A stretch of 39,857 bases of DNA. Origin: Chersky-840 sp035532735 (lineage in GTDB: Bacteria; Actinomycetota; Acidimicrobiia; Acidimicrobiales; UBA8190). Position 1 is the stretch's first letter, and each line of letters starts with the position of its first letter. The notes beneath the pieces were generated by a model. The model was not told the DNA's origin, searched no databases, and saw only the letters and a program-made list of their open reading frames with translations. Shown piece by piece: positions 1 through 7,721 of this stretch. Where the stretch lies: NCBI GenBank assembly GCA_035532735.1, contig DATKQM010000060.1, positions 1 through 39,857 of the forward strand, given 5' to 3'. Position numbers and translations under genes: made by a program.

Positions 1-636
1 TTTCGGGAACTGACCCAGCGGTGGGCGCTGCGCAGGAGCCAACAAACTCCAAATCGTGGGCCGATTCCGGGTGGGTACTGACTCTGATCGAGAAGCCTTG
101 AGCGAGGATTCACTTCTTGCCGATGCCGGGCTGAAATGCCGGGATCAAGTTCCTGGGCACGGTCGCACGCCATGGCCTGATGGGGCGCACCACCCGGGAT
201 CGTGCGACCTCGCGATTATTATCGCGTCACCCTCATTCGCCCGACAGCTCCATGGCACCACGTTCGGAACGGCCAGGCAGCGATGAGGGTCACCAGTACC
301 CCCGACTACCGGTCAAACGTTGGTGGGACCTAACGCCCTTTTTCCGAGCCGGGCCTTCGTAGGCCATTCCCCCTCGCGATCAGAGCGTCTGGCCCTCGAT
401 TCGAGCGCGCTTGCGAGCCGGATACGCAGCGTGGCGAGCGACCCCGGTTGGCTAGACCCTGGGGTGGCCAGCAACGGTCTCGCCCTCCCCGGTTGGACGG
501 CCCCGATGCCGCCTCCGTCTCGAGTTTCCGCGACAGCCTTGGTCATACTCGCGGGGTACGCGGCCATCAGATCCCGGGAACTGTGCGATCGTCGTCGGTC
601 GTCGACATCCGTGCACCGGGTTGGTAGTTTGGACCG
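1..636. other. No recognisable gene
   Basis: This stretch holds several short overlapping open frames on both strands, but none has a recognisable motif, a convincing ribosome binding site or the codon bias of the neighbouring genes. A small perfect inverted repeat (6-bp arms CGCGAT/ATCGCG around 4 bp) lies at 211-226. The end of the stretch should contain the promoter of the FkbM methyltransferase that starts at 637. Base use is less ordered than in the coding regions, which fits degraded or intergenic DNA. Confidence 0.5.
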
Positions 637-1386
637 ATGACGCCGCTCAAGGATCAGACCGAGCGCGCACTCGATCGTGTCGGGCTTTTGCCTACTGCGA
701 GGCGATTCAAACGTCGCTTCTTCCCCAATCCTTACTACGAGCGGATTGACCGCGACGACCGTGCCATTGCGCTTATTCTCGACATGGCGCTCGATGCAGA
801 CTCCAACTGCATCGACGTGGGTGCCCATGTTGGCTCCGTCCTGTCCGACATGGTGCGTTTGGCCCCGAAAGGCCGGCATATGGCTTTTGAGCCCCTTCCC
901 CATCTGGCCCAAGCCCTCCACGAACAGTTCCCGGTGGTCGACGTGCACTGCGCGGCATTGTCAGATCACAGCGGTGAGGAAGAGTTCGTCTTTGTCACCT
1001 CCAATCCGGGTCAGAGTGGGCTGCGCCAGCGGACCTACGCTCGGGGGCACGAAGAGACCGAGCGCATTCGAGTCAAGGTCGAGACACTGGATAGCGCTCT
1101 CCCCGCAGGGTACGTGCCCACATTGATCAAGATCGATGTGGAAGGGGCCGAAGGCGAGGTCCTGCGCGGAGCCAGGGACACCATCGTCACCCATCGCCCC
1201 GTCATAGTGTTCGAGCACGGGAGCGGTGGCGCCGAGCATTACGGGACCACGTCGGATGACCTGTACCAGCTACTGGCCGTCGACGCTGGGCTGCGAATTT
1301 TCGACATGGACGGGGTTGGCCCCTATAGCCGCAGCGAATTCAGCGCAGCGTTCACGGCGCAGATGTGGAACTGGGTTGCCCGCTGA
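637..1386 (+). CDS. FkbM family SAM-dependent methyltransferase
   Basis: The 249-residue product is a class I SAM-dependent methyltransferase of the FkbM family, enzymes that O-methylate sugars, polyketides or other small molecules in the cytoplasm. The SAM-binding glycine motif is visible as CIDVGAHVGS near residues 58-67. It is followed by the acidic AFEPLP motif that contacts the SAM ribose and by the FkbM hallmark LIKIDVEGAEGEVLRGA near residues 163-179. Length matches the family. There is no glycosyltransferase or polysaccharide cluster around it, so the substrate cannot be inferred from neighbours. The next genes are small and unrelated. The family call is firm; the acceptor is unknown. 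Confidence 0.88.
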   Translation: MTPLKDQTERALDRVGLLPTARRFKRRFFPNPYYERIDRDDRAIALILDMALDADSNCIDVGAHVGSVLSDMVRLAPKGRHMAFEPLPHLAQALHEQFPVVDVHCAALSDHSGEEEFVFVTSNPGQSGLRQRTYARGHEETERIRVKVETLDSALPAGYVPTLIKIDVEGAEGEVLRGARDTIVTHRPVIVFEHGSGGAEHYGTTSDDLYQLLAVDAGLRIFDMDGVGPYSRSEFSAAFTAQMWNWVAR

Positions 1387-1503
1387 GGCCCCGACGCCGA
1401 GTCGGCCGCCGCCACGTTCGTCCTTCGCTCGGACCCCGGTGGACGAACGCGAAATGGACGCTTCAGATTCAAAGGGACTGCAATCTGCTTACGATGCTGT
1501 CCT

Positions 1504-1659
1504 GTGAACGACGAAGACCATGCCGAGGTGGGCCGGGCACCGATCTGCCCCCACTGTGGCGTCACTGCACTTCCGGCCGAGACGGCCAACGTCATTGATA
1601 CGGCGTTCGTTTGCGACAATGCTGAGTGTGACGCGTACGGAGAAGTCGTTTCGGCGTAG
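1504..1659 (+). CDS. 51-residue zinc-ribbon microprotein
   Basis: A GTG-started frame of 51 codons encodes a very small protein with two cysteine knuckles: CPHCG at about residues 15-19 and C-D-N-A-E-C at about residues 37-42. This is the layout of a minimal treble-clef or zinc-ribbon fold binding one zinc ion. The stop is at 1657-1659. No strong Shine-Dalgarno sequence precedes the GTG, and codons just upstream remain open, so the start could be a little earlier. It sits alone between the methyltransferase and a monooxygenase-like gene. The paired CxxC and CxxxxC motifs at sensible spacing make chance unlikely. A role in nucleic-acid or protein binding is only inference. Confidence 0.55.
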   Translation: MNDEDHAEVGRAPICPHCGVTALPAETANVIDTAFVCDNAECDAYGEVVSA

Positions 1660-1708
1660 GAACCAGGTGTCAGGAACACGTCGGGATGCCGTGCAGTAGG
1701 TTACGAAC

Positions 1709-2005
1709 ATGATCCTCGAACACGCGTGTCTCGATGTCGTCCCAGGCGAAGAACAACACTTCGAAGCTGCGTTCGCACAGGCTCAGGGCATCATCTGCTC
1801 CATGGCGGGATTCGGGTCGTTGCGCCTGGAGCGTTGCCTCGAGACCCCTTCTCGCTATCTCCTGCTGGTGGAGTGGGACCGCCTCGAGGACCACACCGAG
1901 GGCTTTCGGGGATCGGCTGAGTACCAGCAGTGGCGTCAACTCCTGCACCACTTCTACGACCCGTTCCCGACGGTCGAGCACTACGAACCGCTCGTCCATC
2001 TCTGA
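1709..2005 (+). CDS. Antibiotic biosynthesis monooxygenase (ABM) domain protein
   Basis: The 98-residue product has the ferredoxin-like dimeric alpha+beta barrel pattern of ABM/YgiN-type proteins: a first strand MILEHACLDV, a helix carrying EEQHFEAAFAQA, a second strand with RYLLLVEWD, and the segment DHTEGFRGSAEYQQWRQLL typical of this group. Members include cofactor-free quinol monooxygenases and many proteins of unknown substrate. Length is normal for a single domain and the gene is intact. It heads a run of small genes of similar folds, several of them broken. The fold call is strong, but catalytic activity cannot be read from the sequence. Confidence 0.8.
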   Translation: MILEHACLDVVPGEEQHFEAAFAQAQGIICSMAGFGSLRLERCLETPSRYLLLVEWDRLEDHTEGFRGSAEYQQWRQLLHHFYDPFPTVEHYEPLVHL

Positions 2006-2008
2006 GCT

Positions 2009-2390
2009 TCAGGCCGGCTCCATGCCGGTGTCGCTGCATCGGGGCGAGCACTGAGTCTCGGTCCGGCGGCTCGGGTGAAGCCCACAGCTGCTCCAGGTCC
2101 GCGAAATAACCGTCCAAGGCCGGTGCCTGGATGATCAGCAACCGAACCGGCTCGTCGGCGGTGTTCCCGGTGGCGTGTAGTTCGCCCGCCCGCACCCAGC
2201 ACGAACGTTCCGCTGGCGCCCTGGAACACATCGTCGGAGACGTGAAACACCACGGAATCGTCCAAGACGAAGTAGGCCTCTTCGTCGCCGACGTGACGGT
2301 GGGACAGAGGCATCCTCGCGCCCGGTGGCAAGGTCCTCTCCATCAGCGAAAGTGGGCCTTGGTGCTCGCCGCCGTGGCCTTGAACCACAT
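2009..2390 (-). pseudogene. Frameshifted cupin-domain protein
   Basis: The minus strand encodes all parts of a roughly 127-residue single-domain cupin, but in three frames. An ATG at 2390 gives the start MWFKAT. The frame then shifts near 2370 into the segment LSLMERTLPPG with the cupin metal-site motif PLSHRHVGDEEAYFVLDD. It shifts again near 2201, at a run of Gs, into ELHATGNTADEPVRLL, the second cupin motif. It shifts a third time near 2027 to end HGMEPA and a TGA at 2011-2009. In each case a single base gained or lost restores the family sequence. The metal ligands of both cupin motifs are present, so the ancestor was probably functional. Real decay and sequencing error both remain possible. 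Confidence 0.75.
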
Positions 2391-2495
2391 CTCACTTCCA
2401 CGCGCCTCGCTGCGTAGACCTACCGAAGCGAAGCACGACTCACATCCACGACTCGAAGTGCCCTGTGTAAGTGCGGCGCTTGGAGCGTCTCGAGG

Positions 2496-2962
2496 TCAGC
2501 TCGAAGACGACTCCGCTGCTGACTTGAGGCGCTCGAGCGTCTTCTCCATGCTGTCTCGGTTGAAGCAGCGCGATCCACGACCCCGCTCACCGGCTTGCCC
2601 AGAGCCTTGGCGACGGCGCCGCGCTGGTCGATCCATGTTTCAGTGACTCGACACCCGCTCGAAGTCGTCTCGAATGCATAGCGCCATTCGGCGACTTTGA
2701 ATCCCGCGGCCGTGGTGCGGAAGGCAAGCAGACGGCCAGGCTCAAGCTCGATGATCGTCCCCGATGTGGTCCACTTCTTCTTGCCATTGCGGTTCATGCC
2801 CCTAAAGGTGGCGCCCACGGTTGGGCCTGTGGCGCCGCGCAGCCACGTCGCCCCTTCGTTCTCGGGTGACCACTCCCCCATGCGAGTTAGGTCGGAGACC
2901 ATGGCCCACACTTTGTCCGCAGGGGCATTGATCTCCTGGGTCACACTCAGTTGTTCCGACAT
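2496..2962 (-). pseudogene. Frameshifted SRPBCC/polyketide cyclase-like protein
   Basis: From the ATG at 2962 the frame reads a typical SRPBCC (START/Bet v1-like) lipid- or polyketide-binding protein: NAPADKVWAMVSDLTRMGEWSPE near residues 13-35, then GRLLAFRTTAAGFKVAEWRYAFE, then an ETWIDQRG strand. At about residue 130, after GVVDRA (near 2567), the coding signal moves to another frame. That frame reads FNRDSMEKTLERLKSAAE and stops at TGA 2498-2496, which is the expected C-terminal helix of the family. One missing base explains the break. As written, the frame runs on with a nonsense tail to 2420. The helix loss would probably destabilise the fold. Functionally such proteins bind hydrophobic ligands. 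Confidence 0.75.
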
Positions 2963-3130
2963 GGTTCGCGAGGGTAGCGCGAGGAGGACCCGGCCGCGAA
3001 GCCGCCGTCGTGAGCCCGAGCCGTGACACCGGCCCCACGGGGTATCACTCGGTATCGACAGCTACGGTGAGGGCGACGGGACAGCGGCGGGCATATCCAG
3101 TGATCGTGCGCCAGACCCCAGGACGTTCTC

Positions 3131-3409
3131 ATGATCTTCATCGTCGTCAAGGTCACCGTTCGCCCCGGTTTCAGCGATACCTGGCTCGATCGAGTCAGCG
3201 CGTTCACCGGGGCCCCGCGCGCCGAGCCCGGGAACCTCTGGTTCGAATGGTCGCGCAGTGCAGACATCCCTGATGAGTTCGGGCTGCTCGAGGCATTCCG
3301 TGACGGCGAAGCAGGCGCGGAACATGTCACGACTGAGCATTTCAAGACCGCGCTGAAGCAGCAGCCGGCCATGCTGGCCAAGATCCCGGGGCACATCCAG
3401 GTTGCGTAA
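3131..3409 (+). CDS. YgiN-like putative quinol monooxygenase (ABM fold)
   Basis: The 92-residue product has the ABM/YgiN pattern: strand MIFIVVKVTVRPG, helix DTWLDRVSAFTGAPRAEPGN, strand LWFEWSRS, the segment EFGLLEAFRDGEAGAEHVTTEHFKTAL, and a short terminal strand. The EHxxTEHF pattern is the signature helix of this family. The C-terminus is a little shorter than usual, lacking the last strand of many homologues, so slight truncation is possible. Its 3' end overlaps the 3' end of a broken gene on the other strand. Substrate unknown. Confidence 0.75.
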   Translation: MIFIVVKVTVRPGFSDTWLDRVSAFTGAPRAEPGNLWFEWSRSADIPDEFGLLEAFRDGEAGAEHVTTEHFKTALKQQPAMLAKIPGHIQVA

Positions 3410-3662
3410 TGGGGGACGTCACAGAGCTTGCCGAGACTTTCTGCAACCGCCGCTGTCTCGGGTCGGTTCGAATTCTTCTGAGCCTTCTCGTAGCTCGGGA
3501 CTCCACGATCTGGACGTAGGTGTTGGGCCGGCTCGGTCCTTGGTGCGTAAAGGACCCAGTGGCGGTCCGCCAATCCGTGGACTGCGTGAGCCACTGATTG
3601 AGAAGGGCATCGAAATCGTCGGTACGACTCGTCCGAAACTCGTTGATCTGGATGAACGCCAT
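3392..3662 (-). pseudogene. Frameshifted small protein of a conserved actinobacterial family
   Basis: An ATG at 3662 begins MAFIQINEFRTSRTDDFDAL, which resembles the start of a family of about 100-residue actinobacterial proteins of unknown function related to dimeric alpha+beta barrels. The frame reads through TYVQIVE to about 3505. There a missing T moves the coding signal to FPSYEKAQKNSNRPETAAVAESLGKLCD, followed after another apparent base loss near 3406 by a RNLDV end. These segments are the expected order in the family (VxFxSYExAxxNSxxPET, then xNLDV). No stop follows cleanly in the final frame, so the 3' boundary is approximate. The tail overlaps the convergent gene ending at 3409. Confidence 0.65.
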
Positions 3663-3714
3663 GGTGGCCTTCATGCGGAGACCGAGACGGCGGCGGCGGC
3701 GAAGTCGAGCCGGC

Positions 3715-3996
3715 TCAGCGACCCAGACGACCGTCCTGACTGATGATGGCTTGGACGGGGTGATGGCGGGTTTGCCATCCTGTCCGCATTTGCATCGCCG
3801 GCCCGATCACCACGCCCAAAGCGGCGAACGACTCCTCGTCCTCCCACACGTCGAGGACGGTGAAGCCGTCGCCGGTCCGGTCACAGACGTGCGAGATGCG
3901 CTGGGGGTGATCGATGATTGCCCCTCCCTGGGCAAATGACCTCTCGTACTTCTCCACTGAGTCGTGGGGGAGCTCGAACACGGCCGAAATGGCCAT
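3715..3996 (-). CDS. Small conserved protein, ABM-like, function unknown
   Basis: The ATG at 3996 is preceded by AAGGAG at proper spacing, which decides this start over an upstream in-frame codon. The 93-residue product begins MAISAVFELPHDSVEKYERSF and contains HVCDRTGDGFTVLDVWEDEESFAALG. This pattern belongs to a group of short actinobacterial proteins with an ABM-like fold in which the VWEDEESF segment is strongly kept. The gene looks intact, unlike its neighbour at 3392-3662. It may be the first gene of a short minus-strand series with that broken gene. No enzymatic residue can be assigned. Confidence 0.7.
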   Translation of the reverse strand: MAISAVFELPHDSVEKYERSFAQGGAIIDHPQRISHVCDRTGDGFTVLDVWEDEESFAALGVVIGPAMQMRTGWQTRHHPVQAIISQDGRLGR

Positions 3997-4197
3997 CGCC
4001 GTCTCCTTCGGATCGACAGCTGAGGTTCGTCGAGAGATTCGCCGCTGTTCCCGCCCTCGGTTCACCGGTGTCGAGATCCCGGAACTCACCCTCGGTGGGC
4101 CCGAGGTCCCCAATCCACCGACGGTATGCTCAGGCGGCTGCCGCCGAGATCGAGAAGATCGAGATCAGTCGTGCCTTCGCAGACGGGGAGCGTGACG

Positions 4198-5088
4198 ATG
4201 CGAACAATACGATGGTCATCGAGACTGGTAATCGGCCTCGTCCTCGTCACGGCATGTCTGGGCTACCAATCGGTCCCTCGGGCGGCGGCATCATCGTGGT
4301 GGAGTCCGCCACTTTCCAGTCAACCCTGGCAATGGGAGCTGAGCCACCCATTGAGACTGACCAATGCGCGGGACATGGGGACCAATGACAAGCTTCCCGG
4401 TGGCAGTCGTGCACCCAGCCCCGCCATCTTCGACATCGACGGGATCATCAACCCGAGGTCGACGGTGACGGCATTGCACGAACAGGGCAAGCGCGTCGTG
4501 TGTTACGTCGAGGTGGGAGCCGTCGGGGATTACTACTCGGCACACCAAGAGGGGATCGGTACGTCGTATTACCAGCAACTCCGCGCCGCCGGCCTGCTCG
4601 GAAGGAAGGTCCCCGGCTACGCCGAGTACTACCTCAACATCCAATCTCGGGCCACGGTCTCGATCATAGAGTCGATGATCGCCCAACAGTGCTCGGCAAA
4701 GGGTTTCGATGCCGTCGAGACCGACATCGACGAGGAGTACACCGATGCCAGCGGGTTCCCGTTGACGAAGGCCGTCGAGGAGTCGTATATGACGACCCTG
4801 GCCGACGACATACACGGACTCGGGCTGGGATGGTGGATCAAGAATCCTGACGACACCGGAGACAGCTACGCGACGGACATGTACCCACTCGCCGATGCTG
4901 TGCTGACCGAGCAGTGCAACCAATTCTCGACGTGTGGATCATTGTCCGCCTACATCGGGCACAAGGCGGTTTTCAATGCCGAATACCGTGCTGTCCCAGC
5001 ATCGTTCTGTCCCAAAGATGGCGCACGTGGATTCAACGGAGCCAAGTTCAACCGGGGCCTCACCGGCATCAGAAAGCCGTGCCCGTAG
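4198..5088 (+). CDS. Secreted GH114-type endo-alpha-1,4-polygalactosaminidase-like protein
   Basis: The 296-residue product starts at ATG 4198, seven bases after GGGGAG. It has a cleavable signal with hydrophobic core LVIGLVLVTAC; the LVTAC could be a lipobox with Cys20. The mature part follows the glycoside hydrolase 114 barrel: PWQWEL near residue 43, AIFDIDG near 77, KRVVCYVEVGAVGDY near 98-112, KGFDAVETDIDEEYTDASGFPLT near 168-190, and NQFSTCG followed by GHKAVFNAEY. Conserved acidic residues of the ETDIDEEY segment are the expected active-site region. The family cleaves galactosaminogalactan-type polymers outside the cell. No partner transporter is adjacent. The family is firm; the substrate is inferred from the family. 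Confidence 0.85.
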   Translation: MRTIRWSSRLVIGLVLVTACLGYQSVPRAAASSWWSPPLSSQPWQWELSHPLRLTNARDMGTNDKLPGGSRAPSPAIFDIDGIINPRSTVTALHEQGKRVVCYVEVGAVGDYYSAHQEGIGTSYYQQLRAAGLLGRKVPGYAEYYLNIQSRATVSIIESMIAQQCSAKGFDAVETDIDEEYTDASGFPLTKAVEESYMTTLADDIHGLGLGWWIKNPDDTGDSYATDMYPLADAVLTEQCNQFSTCGSLSAYIGHKAVFNAEYRAVPASFCPKDGARGFNGAKFNRGLTGIRKPCP

Positions 5089-5122
5089 CCGCAACGAAGG
5101 CACCCCCAGAGAGAGGTACACC

Positions 5123-5446
5123 ATGTTCATCATCTTCGGGATCAAGCGACTCGTGCGCCGACTGGCCACGTTGTTCGCCATGTGCAGTCAATGTGGCTCG
5201 CCCGCCGCGCAGGTCGTTGCTCGTCGGAGTACGTGGTTCTCGCTCTTCTTCATCCCTGTCGTTCCTCTGGGGAGCAAGTACTTCACGACCTGCACCTTGT
5301 GTGGAGTGGCGACGAGACTCGACAAGGAACAGGCGCTGCACCTCGTGGCGCTCGCCGGGCAGAGTTCGAACCAGGCTCCTCATGTGATGCCCCCGACCGA
5401 CGCCCTCCCCATTCCGCCGACCTCGGCCCCGCCCCCGGGTCCCTGA
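5123..5446 (+). CDS. Zinc-ribbon domain protein with hydrophobic segment
   Basis: ATG 5123 follows AGAGAGG and starts a 107-residue protein. An N-terminal amphipathic stretch (MFIIFGIKRLVRRLATLF) leads to the knuckle CSQCG near residue 21. A hydrophobic strand WFSLFFIPVVPLGSKYF and a second knuckle CTLCG near residue 57 follow. This is the arrangement of zinc-ribbon proteins of the zf-ribbon-15 type, often small and membrane-associated. The C-terminal 40 residues are proline-rich and probably disordered. The gene lies 34 bp after the GH114 gene on the same strand, so co-transcription is possible. Function unknown. Confidence 0.78.
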   Translation: MFIIFGIKRLVRRLATLFAMCSQCGSPAAQVVARRSTWFSLFFIPVVPLGSKYFTTCTLCGVATRLDKEQALHLVALAGQSSNQAPHVMPPTDALPIPPTSAPPPGP

Positions 5447-5516
5447 GGAGAAGCAACCGCATCGGCCCCCACCGACAGGGCCTATCGGTGAGAGCCTCTG
5501 TGAGTAGTGTCGAGTC

Positions 5517-6194
5517 ATGTCCTCGAGCGGCGCTCCCGATGAGGACCCGGGGCCCGACGACCGCCCTTCCATGGCGGCAAATCGTCTCATATCGACGCTT
5601 CGGGCATCTTGGGAGATCCAAGAGATCGTCGCCGCCGCGCTGCTGCTCGTCATCGCCGTCCTCGCCCTGTCGGGACTGGCAGCGTCCATCGGGAGCATCT
5701 CGCAGGAGCGGGTTCCTCAACGGTGAGCCCGTGTCCCAGGTGCTCCTGGAGTCGACGAAGCGGGCGGAGTCGTCGCCTCCTTCCTGATCCTGTGCGCGTT
5801 GGGCCTGGTGTGGTGGCGGGTGGACGGATGGGCCGACGCCCTCGACGACAGAGAAGAATACGAGGAGGGCACCGATCCCGGGAACGGAGGCGGATCGGTT
5901 TCCGATGAAGGGAGCGAGGCCGACGACGCCGTGCGCCACATCGGACGAAGCCGAGCCCTGTCGACATGGGCTCGGGTCTCGCTGGTGGTGACGACGATGA
6001 TCATCGTCGGGGCGATGGTCGGCCTGGGTCTCGAAGCGTCGCCCTATCCGTGGGTGCAGTGGGCTTCCTTCGGAGGACAGCTCGTGGGGTCCTTGGTCCT
6101 CGCCGGCGTCGGCTTCTTCGCCCTGGGCCGCATCCGGAGTCGGTGCACCACCGCGCCCGCCCTCGAGAACGGCACGGCCAGGTCAGTGTCGTGA
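5517..6194 (+). pseudogene. Four-helix membrane protein split by in-frame TGA
   Basis: A single reading frame of 226 codons from ATG 5517 to 6194 is interrupted only by TGA at 5724-5726. Before the stop are a polar N-terminus and one transmembrane helix (IVAAALLLVIAVLALSGLAA). After it, with no change of frame, come a second helix (VVASFLILCALGLVWW), an acidic loop (DREEYEEGTDPG), a third helix (VSLVVTTMIIVGAMVGLGLE) and a fourth (LVGSLVLAGVGFFALGRI). No ATG or GTG with a ribosome binding site restarts translation after the TGA; only a TTG at 5799 inside the second helix is available. A nonsense mutation in one gene is the simplest reading. Stop-codon readthrough is less likely. The 3' end overlaps the convergent acetyltransferase by 12 bp. 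Family not recognised. Confidence 0.6.
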
Positions 6195-6704
6195 TCGGTC
6201 GAGGTGACGGATGTAGCGGACCTCGTCGACGGCGACCTTCCAGATCTCCACGGACCGGCGCTGTCCCTCGGGCTGCCAGCCGTCAGCGCGGTAGAAGCGA
6301 TCGGCGCGTTCGTTGCCCAGCAGGACCCACAGCACGGCGTCGGTGTAGCCGCGGCGGCTCAGTCGCTGCCGGGCCTCGCCCATCAGGCGGCGGCCCACGC
6401 CCCGCCCCCACGCCTCGGGGTCGACATAGAGGGCCAGCACCTCTCCCCCGTCAGGGATGTCGGTGTCGCGTGACGGGCCGGTGGTGGCGAACCCACACAG
6501 CGCACCGTTCTCGACGGCCACGATCGTGGCGGGGGCATCGGGATCGGTCGACCCGAAGGTGTAGGAGCCCATCCTGTCCTCAGGGCGGAGCCCATCGAGG
6601 TAGTCCGGGGCGAGGATCCCCCGGTACCCCACCTGCCAGGAGCGGACATGGACGCCCGCCACCGCCGGGGCGTCATCGGGTCGGGCCGGCCGCACCTCCA
6701 CCAC
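6183..6704 (-). CDS. GNAT family N-acetyltransferase
   Basis: The 173-residue product is a GCN5-related acetyltransferase, transferring acetyl from acetyl-CoA to an amine. It opens with the classic VRPARPDDAPAVAGVHVRSWQ. Motif A follows, with the beta-4 strand LALYVDPEAWGRGVGRRLM (near residues 90-108), which contains the pyrophosphate-binding R/Q-x-x-G-x-G/A pattern as WGRGVG. Then comes motif B, AVLWVLLGNERADRFYRADGW. The length is typical for a complete single domain. The gene is convergent with the membrane pseudogene upstream and divergent from the lipoprotein gene at 6828. The acceptor substrate is unknown. Confidence 0.88.
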   Translation of the reverse strand: MVEVRPARPDDAPAVAGVHVRSWQVGYRGILAPDYLDGLRPEDRMGSYTFGSTDPDAPATIVAVENGALCGFATTGPSRDTDIPDGGEVLALYVDPEAWGRGVGRRLMGEARQRLSRRGYTDAVLWVLLGNERADRFYRADGWQPEGQRRSVEIWKVAVDEVRYIRHLDRSRH

Positions 6705-6827
6705 ACCCCTATCATCCCAGGACCCGGGGTCACCACCTGCCGCGGCCCCGAGAACACAAGCGGTAGGCGTTAGGCTGGCGGTGCGCCGTCACCCCGGGAA
6801 GGTGGCGGCTCCCGGGGGAGATGCTGG

Positions 6828-7697
6828 ATGCGGAGGGGGGCAATCGGGTTGGCGCTGGTGGCGCTCGCCCTGTCGACGGTCACGGGGTGCAGTCTGCCCG
6901 TCAACGCGTCCAACGCCCTGGGATTCTTCGTGTCCTCGCAGAGCCCCGGTGGCGTCGACGCCCTCGCCAACAACCTCGGGGTCCCAGTCGAGGGCATCTC
7001 GAGCTACACCAGTCAATCGTCGTGGAGTGCCATCGGCTCCTACGAGCCCCCCGCCACGGGGCTGCGCCTCTACCTCGGAGTCGCCATGTCGCCGAGCAAC
7101 TCGAGCCCGGCGCAGACACCCGCCAACCTCAGCGTCTACCAGCAGCTGGCGCAGAGCCTCGTCAAGGGCGGCCAGCCCTACGCCATCGTGCGGATCGGAT
7201 GGGAGTGGTCCACCACCTACTTCTCGTGGGGGGTGCAGAACACCACCCCCGCTCAGTACGTGACCGCCTTCGACGACATCGTGACGACCATGCGAAGCGT
7301 GCCCGGACAGCACTTCTTCTTCGACTGGTGTGCAGCCGCGGACACCACCCCCACCAACGGCTCGTACGCGGCGTCGTACCCGGGCGACCAGTTCGTCGAC
7401 TACATCGGGACCGACCAGTACGACAACCCCGGATACAGCTGGACCGCCACGCTCAACACCGTGGGCGGACTGGCTTACACGGTCAACTTCGCCAAGGCAC
7501 ACGGGAAATTCGCCAGTGTCCCGGAGTGGGGCCTCAACGGCTCTGACGACCCCGCCTTCATCAACGACATGTACGGATTCATCACCAACCCGAGCAATGA
7601 CGTCGGGTACAGCTCCTACTTCTCCTACGACGGAGTCGTCAACTCCGACATCACCCAGTTCCCCAGCTCCGCGGCCGCCTTCGGTCACGACTTCTAG
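6828..7697 (+). CDS. GH26-like glycoside hydrolase lipoprotein
   Basis: The 289-residue product has a lipoprotein signal with lipobox TVTGC at Cys21. GGGGGAG lies seven bases before ATG 6828. The mature domain resembles clan-A barrels of family GH26 (beta-mannanases and related). IVRIGWEWS (Glu126) matches the acid/base strand, with Trp in place of the usual His before the Glu. YPGDQFVDYIGTDQYDN (residues 184-200) matches the conserved region before the nucleophile. VPEWGL (Glu233) is the probable nucleophile. It is therefore likely to cut a polysaccharide at the outer face of the membrane. Together with the GH114-type gene it gives two exported carbohydrate-active proteins within 4 kb. The exact substrate is uncertain. 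Confidence 0.75.
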   Translation: MRRGAIGLALVALALSTVTGCSLPVNASNALGFFVSSQSPGGVDALANNLGVPVEGISSYTSQSSWSAIGSYEPPATGLRLYLGVAMSPSNSSPAQTPANLSVYQQLAQSLVKGGQPYAIVRIGWEWSTTYFSWGVQNTTPAQYVTAFDDIVTTMRSVPGQHFFFDWCAAADTTPTNGSYAASYPGDQFVDYIGTDQYDNPGYSWTATLNTVGGLAYTVNFAKAHGKFASVPEWGLNGSDDPAFINDMYGFITNPSNDVGYSSYFSYDGVVNSDITQFPSSAAAFGHDF

Positions 7698-7721
7698 GCC
7701 GGCGACGCAGCCCTACGGGGC

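Noticed and set aside
211..226. CGCGAT/ATCGCG palindrome
   Set aside because: Only 6-bp arms with no gene start next to it; short GC palindromes are common in this genome.
320..640. 106-codon open frame upstream of the methyltransferase
   Set aside because: No motif, no ribosome binding site, and it overlaps the start of the FkbM gene in another frame.
5724..5726. TGA as selenocysteine codon in the membrane protein
   Set aside because: No cysteine context, no redox family match and no evident SECIS-like hairpin right after the stop.
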